57,693 bases of DNA from Synechococcales cyanobacterium bin31.maxbin.ball.101. Lineage in GTDB: Bacteria; Cyanobacteriota; Cyanobacteriia; Leptolyngbyales; Leptolyngbyaceae. Position numbers and translations under genes: made by a program. Location: the NCBI GenBank assembly GCA_013298165.1, contig JAAFJU010000016.1, positions 1 through 57,693 on the forward strand, read 5' to 3'. Of this stretch, positions 1-8,407 are shown in pieces (position 1 is the first letter of the stretch; the number at the start of each line of letters is the position of its first letter). The notes below the pieces were generated by a model, which made no database searches, was not told the origin of the DNA, and was given only the letters and a program-made list of their open reading frames with translations.

Positions 1-1
1 T

Positions 2-112
2 GAGTATCTGCAAGCTGCAACTCGCCAAGCGCCTCCAGCGGAATTGATGGAAGCGATGGGGATTCCTGTTGAGTCTGTGGGCGAACTGGAAGCGAGCAAG
101 GTGGAGGCTTAA
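2..112 (+). CDS. ndhK: NADH-quinone oxidoreductase subunit K, C-terminal end (partial)
   Basis: The window opens inside this gene. Only the last 36 residues and the TAA stop are present, ending in a Gln/Ala/Pro-rich, acidic tail (QAPPAEL, then PVESVGELEASKVEA). Cyanobacterial NdhK has such a variable tail after its 4Fe-4S-binding core. It stops 3 nt before the ndhJ start, which matches the conserved ndhC-ndhK-ndhJ operon. NdhK is the peripheral-arm iron-sulfur subunit of photosynthetic NDH-1. The identity rests mainly on this position and the tail, because the catalytic part lies outside the window. Confidence 0.8.
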   Translation, partial: EYLQAATRQAPPAELMEAMGIPVESVGELEASKVEA

Positions 113-115
113 GTC

Positions 116-631
116 ATGGCAGACGAGAAGAAGCTAGACACAGCGGCGATCGAAGCCGTCGGTACGGTTTCAAAATGGCTGAGTGATCAGGGTTTTGACC
201 ATGAGTTTTTGGGGTTAGATGCGTCTGGGGTGGAGATGATTAAGGTCGAACCCGACTTTTTGATTCCCTTTGCCAGTGCGCTTTATGCCTATGGGTTTAA
301 CTCTTTAGCTTGTCAGGGCGGTTATGATTCGGGTCCTGGTGCTGATTTGGTGAGTTTTTATCACTTGATCAAGGTTTCGGATAACTGCGTCAAAACTGAG
401 GAAGTTCGCTTAAAGGTCTTCTTGCCAAGAGCCGAGCCGAAGGTGGCTTCGGTGTATTGGATCTGGAAGGGTGCGGACTGGCAGGAGCGCGAGACCTTCG
501 ACATGTATGGCATTGTCTATGAAGGCCATCCGGGGTTGAAGCGCATTTTGATGCCAGAAGATTGGGTGGGCTATCCTTTACGCAAGGATTATGTCTCGCC
601 TGATTTTTATGAGTTGCAGGATGCTTATTAG
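116..631 (+). CDS. ndhJ: NAD(P)H-quinone oxidoreductase subunit J
   Basis: This 171-residue protein is the cyanobacterial counterpart of the 30-kDa subunit (NuoC-like) of complex I. It sits in the hydrophilic arm of thylakoid NDH-1, used for respiration, cyclic electron flow and CO2 uptake. The diagnostic C-terminal block is present: [21 protein letters not shown], followed by the [13 protein letters not shown] and YPLRKDY segments. The ATG lies 3 nt after the upstream ndhK stop, so the two are translationally linked in one operon. Length is typical for the family and no damage is seen. A palindromic repeat cluster follows directly and may form the 3' end of the transcript. Confidence 0.97.
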   Translation: MADEKKLDTAAIEAVGTVSKWLSDQGFDHEFLGLDASGVEMIKVEPDFLIPFASALYAYGFNSLACQGGYDSGPGADLVSFYHLIKVSDNCVKTEEVRLKVFLPRAEPKVASVYWIWKGADWQERETFDMYGIVYEGHPGLKRILMPEDWVGYPLRKDYVSPDFYELQDAY

Positions 632-647
632 CGATCGGGTTGTGTTC

Positions 648-757
648 GGGCTTCGACTCCGCTCAGCCCACGTAGATTAGAGGACTGAGCGGAGTCGAAG
701 TCCGGATGTAAACTAGGACTCCGCTTACCCCGCGTAGATTCGAGGGCTGAGCGGAGT
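648..757. repeat. Palindromic repeat cluster, family B (TCGACTCCGCTCAG core)
   Basis: Two imperfect hairpins follow ndhJ. The first pairs GCTTCGACTCCGCTCAG (from about 650) with CTGAGCGGAGTCGAAG (about 685-700). The second pairs GACTCCGCTTACCC (from about 718) with GGGCTGAGCGGAGTC (about 743-757). A further palindromic stretch (TTCGCGAAGCG, then GCTAACGCAACG in reverse) follows to about 787. The same core recurs at 55303-55452 and 56146-56170. They probably act as mRNA 3' hairpins or are mobile small repeats; no protein is encoded. Confidence 0.75.
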
Positions 758-814
758 CGTTCGCGAAGCGTTGCGTTAGCAAAGCCCGGTTTTGTATATG
801 GAATGGATTGATTT

Positions 815-1216
815 ATGAACCTCGAAACTCCCAGCGCAACTGAAACTGTCGAACTTTCCCCGAGCTATACGCTCTCGATCGCAGTCGTCCTGATCGGCGC
901 GGCGATCGTCCCTCTACAGCTTTGGGTCGGCGCAGTGGTTGCGTTGTTTGGAGGTTTCTTGCTGTTGCAGAGTGCTTTACTTCGGCTCCGATTCACTGCG
1001 ACAGACCTAGAGGTTTATCGTAGTGGCAAGATTATTCGTAGTTTTCCCTATGCGGAGTGGAGCCATTGGGAAATCTTTTGGCAACCTGTCCCGATTTTGT
1101 TCTACTTCCGAGAAGTCAATAGCATTCACTTTCTACCGATTCTCTTCGACCCCAAAATGCTCCGACAACTTCTCACCCAGCGCTGCCCCCAGCTTCCAAC
1201 GGAGTCCCAACTCTAA
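815..1216 (+). CDS. DUF3119 family membrane protein
   Basis: This 133-residue protein has two closely spaced hydrophobic segments at about residues 20-55 (LSIAVVLIGAAIVPLQLW, then VALFGGFLLLQSALL). A soluble C-terminal part carries the pattern FPYAEWSHWEIFWQPVPILFYF and ends with FLPILFDPKMLRQLL. This matches the DUF3119 family known from cyanobacteria and chloroplasts, whose molecular function is not established. It lies 36 nt upstream of a DUF3086 gene; the pairing of these two families recurs in cyanobacteria, so they are likely co-transcribed. The family call is from recall of the sequence pattern. Confidence 0.75.
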   Translation: MNLETPSATETVELSPSYTLSIAVVLIGAAIVPLQLWVGAVVALFGGFLLLQSALLRLRFTATDLEVYRSGKIIRSFPYAEWSHWEIFWQPVPILFYFREVNSIHFLPILFDPKMLRQLLTQRCPQLPTESQL

Positions 1217-1252
1217 ACTTCGATAGTCTAAATTCAATAGTCTAAATTCAAT

Positions 1253-2218
1253 ATGTCCGACGATCGCCTACCAGAACTCAATAGCCAAATCGCAGAACTC
1301 GAAACCAAACGCGATCGTCTTCAAACCGAAATTGCTGAGTCCCAGGACTATCTTGCGCGCTTCATGCAGGACAGTCTCGCCGACCTCGATCGTCGCCGCC
1401 AAGCCCTTCAACTCACTGTTGATCAATTAGAACGTCGTCAGTCCCGCATCCAAGAAGAGATGAAAGGGACGTTTTCAGGCAGTTCCCAAGAAATTGCCAT
1501 TCGGGTTCAGAGTTTTAAAGACTATTTAACGGGAAGCCTGGAAGATCTCGTGCTGGCAGCCCAAAAGCTGGATCTCGGTCGTCCTGAGCCAGAGGTTTTA
1601 CCCGCCGCTCCAGTCGTTAACCCTGCGGATGAAGCTTTAGAAGATCCACAGTTCGCCAAGACTGTTTATGAGCAGCAGACGGAAAAAATTCGTGCGGTGA
1701 TCCGAATTTTCCGCACGGAGCCTGACTACTACGGACCCACTTGGAAATTCCGCCGCACCTTTGAATCCATTCATGCCGATCGGATCAACGACTGGTTCTT
1801 CACCCAAGGTGGACGCGGTTCGTTAAAATCCATGGGTTCCCGCTTGCAAAATATTCTCGTGTCTTCTGCGGCGATTTCGATTCTGTATAACCTGTACGGT
1901 GACAAGCTGCGGCCTTTGGTCTTGGCGAATTCGCCCGATCGGTTAGGGGAATGGCGGCGGGGATTGCAGGATTGTTTGGGATTGCGGCGGGATGACTTTG
2001 GGAGCGATCGGGGTGTGATGCTGTTTGAAGTGCCGGAGACGATGGCCGCACGGGCTGAACGAATTCAGCAAGAGGGCAAAATGCCGTTGATTATTATTGA
2101 TGAAACCGAGGAATTGGTCAGCCTTGCTTTGTTGCGATTTCCCCTGTGGCTAGCCTTTGCGCCCGATCCTCAAAAGCTCCCCTACGCCACTCAACCCGGC
2201 ACCCCGAACTATTTTTAA
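1253..2218 (+). CDS. DUF3086 domain-containing protein
   Basis: This 321-residue soluble protein begins with a long coiled coil (about residues 5-70, rich in E, L, R and Q heptads: LNSQIAELETKRDRLQTEI). An acidic linker (about 110-135) follows, then a globular domain with RTEPDYYGPTWKFRRTFE, GGRGSLKSMGSRLQNILVSSA and a WRRGLQDCLGL segment near residue 230. It ends LPYATQPGTPNYF. The layout fits DUF3086, a cyanobacterial family of unknown function. The gene follows the DUF3119 gene with a short spacer and is followed by a family-A palindrome that could end the transcript. Confidence 0.75.
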   Translation: MSDDRLPELNSQIAELETKRDRLQTEIAESQDYLARFMQDSLADLDRRRQALQLTVDQLERRQSRIQEEMKGTFSGSSQEIAIRVQSFKDYLTGSLEDLVLAAQKLDLGRPEPEVLPAAPVVNPADEALEDPQFAKTVYEQQTEKIRAVIRIFRTEPDYYGPTWKFRRTFESIHADRINDWFFTQGGRGSLKSMGSRLQNILVSSAAISILYNLYGDKLRPLVLANSPDRLGEWRRGLQDCLGLRRDDFGSDRGVMLFEVPETMAARAERIQQEGKMPLIIIDETEELVSLALLRFPLWLAFAPDPQKLPYATQPGTPNYF

Positions 2219-2229
2219 ATCATAGAATC

Positions 2230-2307
2230 CGAACCGCCCCCCGGCCCCCAATTTTGGGGGAGCAAGAAATTCCGAAGCCCCCAAAATTGGGGGTTGGGGG
2301 CGGTTCG
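2230..2307. repeat. Palindromic repeat, family A copy 1
   Basis: This 78-bp near-palindrome starts CGAACCGCCCCC and ends GGGGGCGGTTCG, with inner arms CCCCCAATTTTGGGGG and CCCCCAAAATTGGGGG around a short AGCAAGAAATTCCGAAG spacer. It sits between the stop codons of two convergent genes. Other copies lie at 4559, 8315, 15482, 23855 and 56061. It can fold into a long hairpin and may help terminate both transcripts. Confidence 0.85.
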
Positions 2308-2316
2308 TCAGGGTTC

Positions 2317-2913
2317 CTAAATCAACCCCAAACTCAAAATCCCCACAATCTTCTCAACCTGACTCAAAAAATACTCCGTCAGATCAACCATGACAGTATT
2401 GCCTTCAAGACGCATAAACTTCCAGTTACTCCCCGTCGTCACTGCCCCAAAGACGATCGGTACTTCATTGTTTCGCTGTTGATTAAAGATCTGTGCGGCC
2501 ACCATTTCTGCCATGCACTGCCCTAACCCCAACTCAATATTTTCATTTTTTGCTTCCACGATGGTGATGACGGGCGCTGAAATCAGAAGTTGCTGCGATG
2601 ATCGGCTCACCATAAAATCACAAAAGCCTGTCAAACCTCGCGCCTGATCCACTGAAAACTCTTTGCCGGAAAAGATGCTGACCCGATCGGGATACAGCCG
2701 CTTTAACTCCCACAGAATCGGAGCGATGATCATTTCCGATCGAGATTTTTCTGAGTTGATGGCTAAGGCGATCGAGGTATTAAACGCGAGCGTTTCCCGT
2801 AAGTAGTCACTGCTATGAATCGCAGCAATATGCGCAAATAAATTGGGAGACTCTACAACAGAGACATTTAGCTCAGCTTTGACCTTTTCAATATCGAACT
2901 GACTGTAAGCCAT
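2317..2913 (-). CDS. Hypothetical protein, PD-(D/E)XK nuclease-like
   Basis: This is a 198-residue soluble protein. The ATG at 2913 is preferred over a TTG two codons upstream. The centre carries GFCDFMVSRS followed by ITIVEAKNENIELGLGQCMAEMVAA. The order D, ExK, then a Gln-containing helix is the core of PD-(D/E)XK nuclease folds. The C-terminal part (VPIVFGAVTTGSNWKFMRL) resembles the strand-rich end of similar cyanobacterial hypotheticals. No partner methylase or helicase is adjacent, so I do not call it a restriction enzyme. It is convergent with the DUF3086 gene and divergent from the next membrane protein. The function is inferred only at fold level. Confidence 0.6.
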   Translation of the reverse strand: MAYSQFDIEKVKAELNVSVVESPNLFAHIAAIHSSDYLRETLAFNTSIALAINSEKSRSEMIIAPILWELKRLYPDRVSIFSGKEFSVDQARGLTGFCDFMVSRSSQQLLISAPVITIVEAKNENIELGLGQCMAEMVAAQIFNQQRNNEVPIVFGAVTTGSNWKFMRLEGNTVMVDLTEYFLSQVEKIVGILSLGLI

Positions 2914-3133
2914 GCTCAACTCCGAACGATAAATTGCAATGTGAAGATCTCAATTTTAACCCCTATCAGCTCGTCACAAAAAATCTTCGATCGCTACAAT
3001 CATAAGCCAACACACTCAGCATTCAGCTCGCATAAGACGGTGTGAGCCAGTTTTATAGGTTTAATCCATCCGATTATCTGGAAATTTGGATTCAAATCGA
3101 TCGGATCATTCGCGTTCCTGAGGAAAATAATCA

Positions 3134-3823
3134 ATGAACTATTTTTCAACCTTTACAGCATTACTGAAAGATCGACAGACGTTTTTAGAAGAGATTCATC
3201 AAGGGATTCAGCTTAAAAATAAAATCTCTGCATTGCTCATTTTTAGCTTTCTCTGTTTTTCGATCTATGGGGCGATCATTGGATCGTTTCATAGCCCTTT
3301 CCAAGCCATGTCTTCCATGGTGAAGCTGCCCGCGCTGTACCTGATTACCTTAATGGTCTGCTTGCCTGCGCTTTATATTTTTAATGCCCTGTTTGGGTCC
3401 CGTAAAACCCTTGCTCAACACTTCACCTATGTCCTGAGTGCGGCGGCGGTGATTGCCCTTTTACTCTGTGGATTTGCACCTGTTGTCTTGTTTTTCTTGA
3501 TGACCTTGAGTGTGAAAGAGTATTCATTTTATCTATTAATGAACGTGTCTATTTTCGCGGTTACAGGTATCTTTGGCGTCTCGTTCCTGTACCAAGCCAT
3601 GCGACCCATGCCGGGAGAAAATGAAGTTGCCGACACGGTGAAAATTCGGAATCGGATTTTGCAGTTTTGGTTGATGCTGTATGGCTTTGTGGGGAGTCAG
3701 TTGGGTTGGACGCTGCGGCCATTTTTTGGATCGCCAGGGAGTTTTGAAGTGTTTAGACCCAAAGATGGCAACTTCCTCACCGGGGTCTTTCAAGCCTTAG
3801 GGCATGTGCTATCGGGTCGGTAA
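3134..3823 (+). CDS. Polytopic membrane protein, Yip1-like
   Basis: This 229-residue protein has five or so hydrophobic segments. They begin near residues 30-55 (ISALLIFSFLCFSIYGAII) and continue through ALYLITLMVCLPALYIF, YVLSAAAVIALLLCGFAPVVLFFL and YLLMNVSIFAVTGIFGV. The C-terminus has LGWTLRPFFGSPGSFEVFRP. Similar cyanobacterial proteins carry the unhelpful label actin-binding WH2 protein; the fold looks like a Yip1/DUF1282-type membrane domain. The ATG follows AGGAAAATAATCA, an acceptable ribosome site. It lies 39 nt upstream of a second membrane protein gene, so they are probably one operon. Function is unknown. Confidence 0.65.
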   Translation: MNYFSTFTALLKDRQTFLEEIHQGIQLKNKISALLIFSFLCFSIYGAIIGSFHSPFQAMSSMVKLPALYLITLMVCLPALYIFNALFGSRKTLAQHFTYVLSAAAVIALLLCGFAPVVLFFLMTLSVKEYSFYLLMNVSIFAVTGIFGVSFLYQAMRPMPGENEVADTVKIRNRILQFWLMLYGFVGSQLGWTLRPFFGSPGSFEVFRPKDGNFLTGVFQALGHVLSGR

Positions 3824-3862
3824 ACGTTCAACTTCTCGATAAACTTCTAGACCCTAAATTGC

Positions 3863-4567
3863 ATGAAGGATGATGTTGCGACGTTAGAGATTACGCCCCA
3901 TGAACTTGAAAAAGTCTGTGGGCGTGAAGTGAATGATCTGTTGATTGGGGGAATTTTGGGCGGAGTCCTACGATCGTCCGCCCTCAGCAATCCAACTAAA
4001 CAGATCTCGTTTTTGATCGTGGAAGTGGCTATGTCAGGACTGTTACTCGTGTTCACGCTCCCTGTCAGTTTTGCAATCACTCGTCATATCAATCTTCAGG
4101 AAGCCTCGGGAGAGCGGTTTTTTATTGGAATGACCCTTGGGATTGCGATCGCTTTGATTGGGCTGTGGAATGCTTCGATGCTGTTGCGATCGAAGCCCTT
4201 TAAAATGCTGATGCGATTGCTGGATGAAGTCGATCGGTTTAATGAACTCGTGCGGGCCGTGGATGTGGTCGATCGCCTAGATGGTGTCCAGCCCGAATCC
4301 CGCCATTTTGAAAACCGTCTTGAAATTCTCAATGCTTTGAATGTCACGAGGGATAGTTTAATCTCGGGCCTGATGACGGAAAAAATTCTGCGAGAAAATC
4401 GCGGCTTACTGTCTCGTCGTCAGGATTTGATCCGCCACATTGAAACCAATCTTTCGGCTTTAAGTGTGATGGCGGTGAGTGATGAAGCCAGTGATTATTC
4501 TCGGATTTTGAATGAAGCACTCCAGATTGGTACGATCGTTCAACGGGAGATGAGGCAGGCCCCCTAG
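3863..4567 (+). CDS. Hypothetical membrane protein with two transmembrane segments
   Basis: This 234-residue protein is not recognised. It has a short soluble start, two transmembrane segments (LIVEVAMSGLLLVFTLPVSF near 50-70 and FFIGMTLGIAIALIGLWNASMLL near 85-107) and a C-terminal helical cytoplasmic domain rich in D, E, R and L that could form coiled coils. The gene begins 39 nt after the preceding membrane protein. The last codons and the TAG stop lie inside a family-A palindrome (4559-4630), so the original C-terminus may have been altered when that repeat arrived. Confidence 0.6.
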   Translation: MKDDVATLEITPHELEKVCGREVNDLLIGGILGGVLRSSALSNPTKQISFLIVEVAMSGLLLVFTLPVSFAITRHINLQEASGERFFIGMTLGIAIALIGLWNASMLLRSKPFKMLMRLLDEVDRFNELVRAVDVVDRLDGVQPESRHFENRLEILNALNVTRDSLISGLMTEKILRENRGLLSRRQDLIRHIETNLSALSVMAVSDEASDYSRILNEALQIGTIVQREMRQAP

Positions 4568-4630
4568 CCCCCAATTCTGGGGGAACATGAATATCAAAAG
4601 CCCCCAGAATTGGGGGTTGGGGGCGGTTCG
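4559..4630. repeat. Palindromic repeat, family A copy 2
   Basis: This 72-bp copy of the GCCCCC-AATTCTGGGGG palindrome ends in GGGGGCGGTTCG. Its left edge lacks the CGAACC start and overlaps the end of the upstream coding sequence, supplying its TAG stop (in CCCCCTAGCCCCC). Confidence 0.85.
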
Positions 4631-4777
4631 TCCGAAGTTCGAGCAAGCCACCTGACAAAACGTCACATCCGATCGATCTCGCCCAAAATGCATAGAATAT
4701 ACTGCCCAACAACAATAGATTGACAGATTGACGATCGATTTGATTCATCCCCCTATTCACGTTTTTAAACAGCCTCA

Positions 4778-6490
4778 ATGAAACTTTGGAAGCCACTCCT
4801 TGGACGATCGCCTCAGCGCTACCCGCGAATTTTCCATCGCCTTTTGGCTTTTGGGTTAGGACTAATCATGGTTCTGACGCCGTTTCTAACGATGCAAACG
4901 ATCGCACAACCCGCAACCCCCAGCCCAACCCCCGCATCTACTCCAACCCCTACCCCAACAGCTACTCCCGGATCTTCAAGTCCAGCCGACACCCTCACCC
5001 CTACTCCTGTCTCTCAGCCCAAGCCTGAGGCTCAAGAAAAAATCAAACTAGAACTCCCCGAAGATCCCTTTGAAAAGGGCAAAACCAAACAGGAAAAGCA
5101 AGAAGACGAAGCCCGAATCGGAAAACTCATCGAAGCCGATCGCCTTTACAAAGCAGGCAAAATCCCAGAAGCCGTCCAAATCTACCAAAAGGTCAAACGT
5201 CCTTTCCTGACGGCTCTTCCACCCAAAGTCGCTGAACTCCCGATCGTCACTGACCCAGAACAACTGTCTCCTGGTGGTCAAGTCTACTGGCGAGAAGCCA
5301 AAGAAGGCTTAGCCCAAAACATGGAAAGTCGGGCGATCGTCGCCATTGATCTGCTGATTAAAAAACATCCCGAATTCCTCCCCGGCCAACTTCTCAACAC
5401 CCAAATCCAAACCCAATACGGCAAACCTGAACAGGCCCTTGCCACCCTAGAAGCCCTAGCTGTCCGATATCCCCGCAACGCCGAAGTGCAACGCCTCCGC
5501 ATCACAGCCCTCAACAAAGCCGAAAAATCCCTTGATGCCAGTATCGCCGCCAGACAATACGCCCTCCTCGCCAGCACCAACCCCATTGAATCCGAGGAAT
5601 TCACCCGCCTCGCCGACAATGCCTTTGACGATTACCGCAAAGCCCTCCGCCGCAAAATCAATGGCAGCGTGATTGGAAACGTGATTACGGGGGCGATCGG
5701 CACTCTCCTCACAGGCGGACTCATCGGTCCCCTCACCGCGACCCAAAGCGCCTTCAGTTTAATTCAAGGCGAATCCGCGATCGGCAAAAGTGTTGCGAAA
5801 CAAGCCAAAAGTCAACTGACCATGGTGGACGATCCCGAACTCAAAGCCTACGTCAATGAAATCGGTCAAAAACTTGCCAAGGTTGCAGGCCGTAAAGATT
5901 TTGAATATGAATTCAATATTGTCTTAGACGAAAACATCAATGCCTTTGCGCTTCCCGGAGGCCCGGTCTTTATCAATGCGGGGGCGATCGCCAAGACCGA
6001 CTCCGAAGCAGAATTAGCGGGATTGGTCGGCCATGAGATTTCCCATGCGGCTTTAACGCACGGGTTACAACTGATGGCTCAAGGCAATCTGATGACCAGT
6101 ATTGTCGGGTACATTCCCTATGCCGGAGGCTTGGTGAGTGATGTGTTTGCGTTTAACTACAGTCGGGATATGGAACGTCAAGCCGATGACTTTGGCACCC
6201 GAATTTTAGTAGGCGGTGGCTATGCCGCTGATGGACTCCACAGTCTCATGCTGAAGCTCCAAGCCGAAGAAGCCAAGAGAAACCGCGCTCGGCCTCCCGT
6301 CTGGCTGTCCAGTCATCCCGGCTCTGATGAGCGGGTGACAAATATCGAAGCTGTGATTCTGAATTCCGGGTTCGATCGCTACGCCTACGAAGGAGCCGAT
6401 CGGCACGCAAGTTTTAAAGCCAAAGCCCAGAAGCTCATTCAAGACGAGAAAAAACGAGTGAAATTGAAGAAAAAGAACCCGGATATGTAG
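4778..6490 (+). CDS. M48 family zinc metalloprotease with TPR-like N-domain
   Basis: This 570-residue exported protease has a basic start and signal segment (LLAFGLGLIMVLTPFLTMQT, cleavage near residue 40). A Pro/Thr/Ser-rich linker (about 45-80) follows, then a TPR-like helical region (about 105-270) and the peptidase domain (about 345-545). The zinc site is visible: HEISH at residues 419-423 with the third-ligand Glu at about 466 in ERQADDFG. The domain content resembles BepA/YfgC-type periplasmic proteases, which act on outer-membrane protein assembly, but BepA has its TPRs at the C-terminus and here the helical repeats precede the protease. Location is periplasmic or membrane-attached by inference. 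Confidence 0.85.
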   Translation: MKLWKPLLGRSPQRYPRIFHRLLAFGLGLIMVLTPFLTMQTIAQPATPSPTPASTPTPTPTATPGSSSPADTLTPTPVSQPKPEAQEKIKLELPEDPFEKGKTKQEKQEDEARIGKLIEADRLYKAGKIPEAVQIYQKVKRPFLTALPPKVAELPIVTDPEQLSPGGQVYWREAKEGLAQNMESRAIVAIDLLIKKHPEFLPGQLLNTQIQTQYGKPEQALATLEALAVRYPRNAEVQRLRITALNKAEKSLDASIAARQYALLASTNPIESEEFTRLADNAFDDYRKALRRKINGSVIGNVITGAIGTLLTGGLIGPLTATQSAFSLIQGESAIGKSVAKQAKSQLTMVDDPELKAYVNEIGQKLAKVAGRKDFEYEFNIVLDENINAFALPGGPVFINAGAIAKTDSEAELAGLVGHEISHAALTHGLQLMAQGNLMTSIVGYIPYAGGLVSDVFAFNYSRDMERQADDFGTRILVGGGYAADGLHSLMLKLQAEEAKRNRARPPVWLSSHPGSDERVTNIEAVILNSGFDRYAYEGADRHASFKAKAQKLIQDEKKRVKLKKKNPDM

Positions 6491-6511
6491 GGGCATGGCA
6501 CGCCGTGCCCC
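6490..6511. repeat. Perfect-ended hairpin GGGGCATGGCA/TGCC
   Basis: GGGGCATGGCACGCCGTGCCCC forms a 22-nt hairpin starting at the last base of the M48 stop codon. This GGGGCACGGC-type palindrome is common in cyanobacterial spacers. There is no T tract, so it is a small repeat rather than a canonical terminator. Confidence 0.6.
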
Positions 6512-6567
6512 AAACACAACCCGAACCACTGAATAGTTGGATTATTTCCGCATTAAACGACTAGTTC

Positions 6568-7125
6568 CTAATCGTCGTTCTTTTCCGAATTCAGCGCATC
6601 GACCACCAATGCCTTAAAGTCCACATACATCGGCTGCGTCGAGTCATACAGCACCCCAGAATTGGGGGTGTTGAGCGAAACCAGCAACGTGCTGAGGGCA
6701 CGTTCGCGCATGTAGGACGATCGGTGTGCCTGTCTCAAGGTCAGAAGCTGTGCGCCTTTACTACAGGGCATTCCCCACTCCGTCACTATACAGATGACAG
6801 GCTGGTTATTCTGCATTCCCGTGGTCAGATAGGCCGCTCCTGCATTCATGTTCCAAGCGCTCAATCGATCGCGCACAATCCCACAGCGATCGGCAGAGGC
6901 ATAACCGCCCATGGAACTGAACTTAATAATGCGCTTGCGATACTTATCGCTCGTGCGTTTGACAAACATGTTATTCCCATCGCATTCAAACGAAACGTCC
7001 GGAAACCTCGCCGCTTGCGATGGAGAAGAGAAAAGCATCTGGCTTCCGATCGCCAGCGTACAGCCCACAAGACTAACGCCGATCGTGCTTTTAGCCATTG
7101 ATCGAATCGACTGTAAAACCTTCAT
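6568..7125 (-). CDS. COP23 family exported protein
   Basis: This 185-residue protein has a signal peptide (STIGVSLVGCTLAIGSQMLFSS, cleavage near SQAA at about 40). The mature domain has four cysteines in the COP23 pattern: FECDGN, DRCGIVRDRLS, VICIVTE and MPCSKGAQLLTL, which likely form two disulfides. COP23 was described as a circadian oscillating, membrane-associated cyanobacterial protein of unknown activity. The start ATG is followed by a basic N-region as expected. Codons for NTPNSGV contain a CCCCAGAATTGGGGG-like stretch (6652-6670) that matches the core of the family-A repeat, possibly by chance. It is convergent with the M48 gene. Confidence 0.85.
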   Translation of the reverse strand: MKVLQSIRSMAKSTIGVSLVGCTLAIGSQMLFSSPSQAARFPDVSFECDGNNMFVKRTSDKYRKRIIKFSSMGGYASADRCGIVRDRLSAWNMNAGAAYLTTGMQNNQPVICIVTEWGMPCSKGAQLLTLRQAHRSSYMRERALSTLLVSLNTPNSGVLYDSTQPMYVDFKALVVDALNSEKNDD

Positions 7126-7465
7126 GTGTGATTCCTTAAAGCTGATAAGACTGTAAAAATTTAAGACAGTAAAAAATGACCCGATCGGTAAATCGGGAAA
7201 TATCGGGTTGTAAGGGCACCTGTTCTATTTCTTTCTTCAGAAACTTCGAGATTCTCTCCGGACAATCCGGACACATTTCTGAACCCATTTTTGGATTCTC
7301 CATCTTGAGATGGAGCCTAATTTTGCTCATAACGTCAATATTTTTATATATTTAGAAATATTAATCCTGCCCTTCAACCTTAACGTTTGGTATAACTCCA
7401 GATTTGGAAGGCGTATAGTAGTTTAGGACTCGCCTAACCTGAATTTTAAGCCGTTGCCCCTATTT
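7126..7465. other. Divergent intergenic region with an 18-bp palindrome
   Basis: This spacer separates the COP23 gene (minus) and the glycerate kinase gene (plus). It contains a perfect palindrome at 7298-7315 (CTCCATCT-TG-AGATGGAG) and an AT-rich block around 7335-7365 that likely holds promoter elements. A 64-codon minus-strand frame exists here but has no recognisable family and I do not call it. Confidence 0.4.
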
Positions 7466-8293
7466 ATGTCTCATCCCATCTGGTTGCAGCTCGCCCAAGA
7501 TCTTGCCAATTGGCACCAATCCCAAAAATCAGAGACTTCGAACCCGGTTCTTGTCGCTGGAATTTTAGCGGGACAGGGCACTGGGAAATCCACCCTGGTG
7601 AGTCTTTTAACTCAGATTCTCAAGGATGAGCATCAGCTTCATGCGGTCTGTTTGTCATTGGACGATTTGTATTTGCCCTATGCCGATCGGCTTCAGCTTC
7701 AAGCCCAGGACCCCCGTCTAATCTGGCGAGGACCACCGGGAACCCATGACATCCCGCTAGGACTGACACTCTTAAAACAAATTCGTGCCCAAGTTTTTCC
7801 GGCATTCATTCCGCAGTTTGATAAATCTCTTCACCAGGGCGCAGGCGATCGGAGCAATGCCCTGGAAATTCAGGCCGCAGACATTGTGCTATTTGAAGGC
7901 TGGTTTGTGGGATGTCGTCCTGTGGCACCGTTCTTGATTGACCAAGCCCCGCCCCCGATCGTCACCGCTGCCGATCGAGACTTCGCCAAAGACATGAACT
8001 GCGCCCTCCATGAATATCAGCCCCTCTGGGAAGAAATCGATCGGCTGATTTTACTTAATCCCACGGACTACCATTTAAGTATTCAATGGCGACAGGAGGC
8101 CGAAGCGAAAATGCGATCGGCGGGAAAACCGGGGATGAGCGACGCCGAAATTGTGGAATTTGTGCAGTACTTTTGGAAAGCCTTACATCCAGAACTATTT
8201 GTATTGCCGCTCCTAGATGAACCGCAGTGGGTCGATCGGGTGATTGATATTGCTGCCGATCATAGTCCTGTTCAGATCTATGCCCCGAAATAA
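7466..8293 (+). CDS. D-glycerate 3-kinase (plant/cyanobacterial GLYK type)
   Basis: This 275-residue P-loop kinase has Walker A GQGTGKST at residues 36-43, then the signature LSLDDLYLPYADR, DPRLIWRGPPGTHD and FEGWFVG. These match the plant-type glycerate kinase, which converts D-glycerate to 3-phosphoglycerate in the last step of photorespiration and returns carbon to the Calvin cycle. It is probably cytosolic. The ATG at 7466 is preferred to a TTG four codons upstream because it starts the conserved region directly. It stands alone, convergent with cobU across a family-A palindrome. It is not related to the bacterial GlxK or GarK kinases. Confidence 0.87.
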   Translation: MSHPIWLQLAQDLANWHQSQKSETSNPVLVAGILAGQGTGKSTLVSLLTQILKDEHQLHAVCLSLDDLYLPYADRLQLQAQDPRLIWRGPPGTHDIPLGLTLLKQIRAQVFPAFIPQFDKSLHQGAGDRSNALEIQAADIVLFEGWFVGCRPVAPFLIDQAPPPIVTAADRDFAKDMNCALHEYQPLWEEIDRLILLNPTDYHLSIQWRQEAEAKMRSAGKPGMSDAEIVEFVQYFWKALHPELFVLPLLDEPQWVDRVIDIAADHSPVQIYAPK

Positions 8294-8314
8294 TAGATTG
8301 AATCAACGCTCTGA

Positions 8315-8392
8315 CGAACCGCCCCCAACCCCCAATTCTGGGGGCTTCGGAAACTCTTTCTCCCCCAGAATTGGGGGCCGGGGGGCGGTTCG
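8315..8392. repeat. Palindromic repeat, family A copy 3 (inverted)
   Basis: This 78-bp copy lies in the opposite orientation to copies 1 and 2 (CGAACCGCCCCC ... CCCCCAGAATTGGGGG ... GGGGGGCGGTTCG). It sits between the ends of the convergent glycerate kinase and cobU genes, where it can act on both transcripts. Confidence 0.85.
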
Positions 8393-8407
8393 CCCGGATC
8401 GCACACA

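Noticed and set aside
6652-6670. Family A repeat inside the COP23 gene
   Set aside because: Only a 19-bp core-like palindrome matches and it encodes a plausible NTPNSGV segment; chance or an old insertion cannot be separated, so it is not called as a copy.
7136-7330. 64-codon minus-strand frame upstream of the COP23 gene with CPDCPERI
   Set aside because: No recognisable family, no ribosome site, and it contains a palindrome (7298-7315) more like a regulatory element. The chance of a frame of this length is high.
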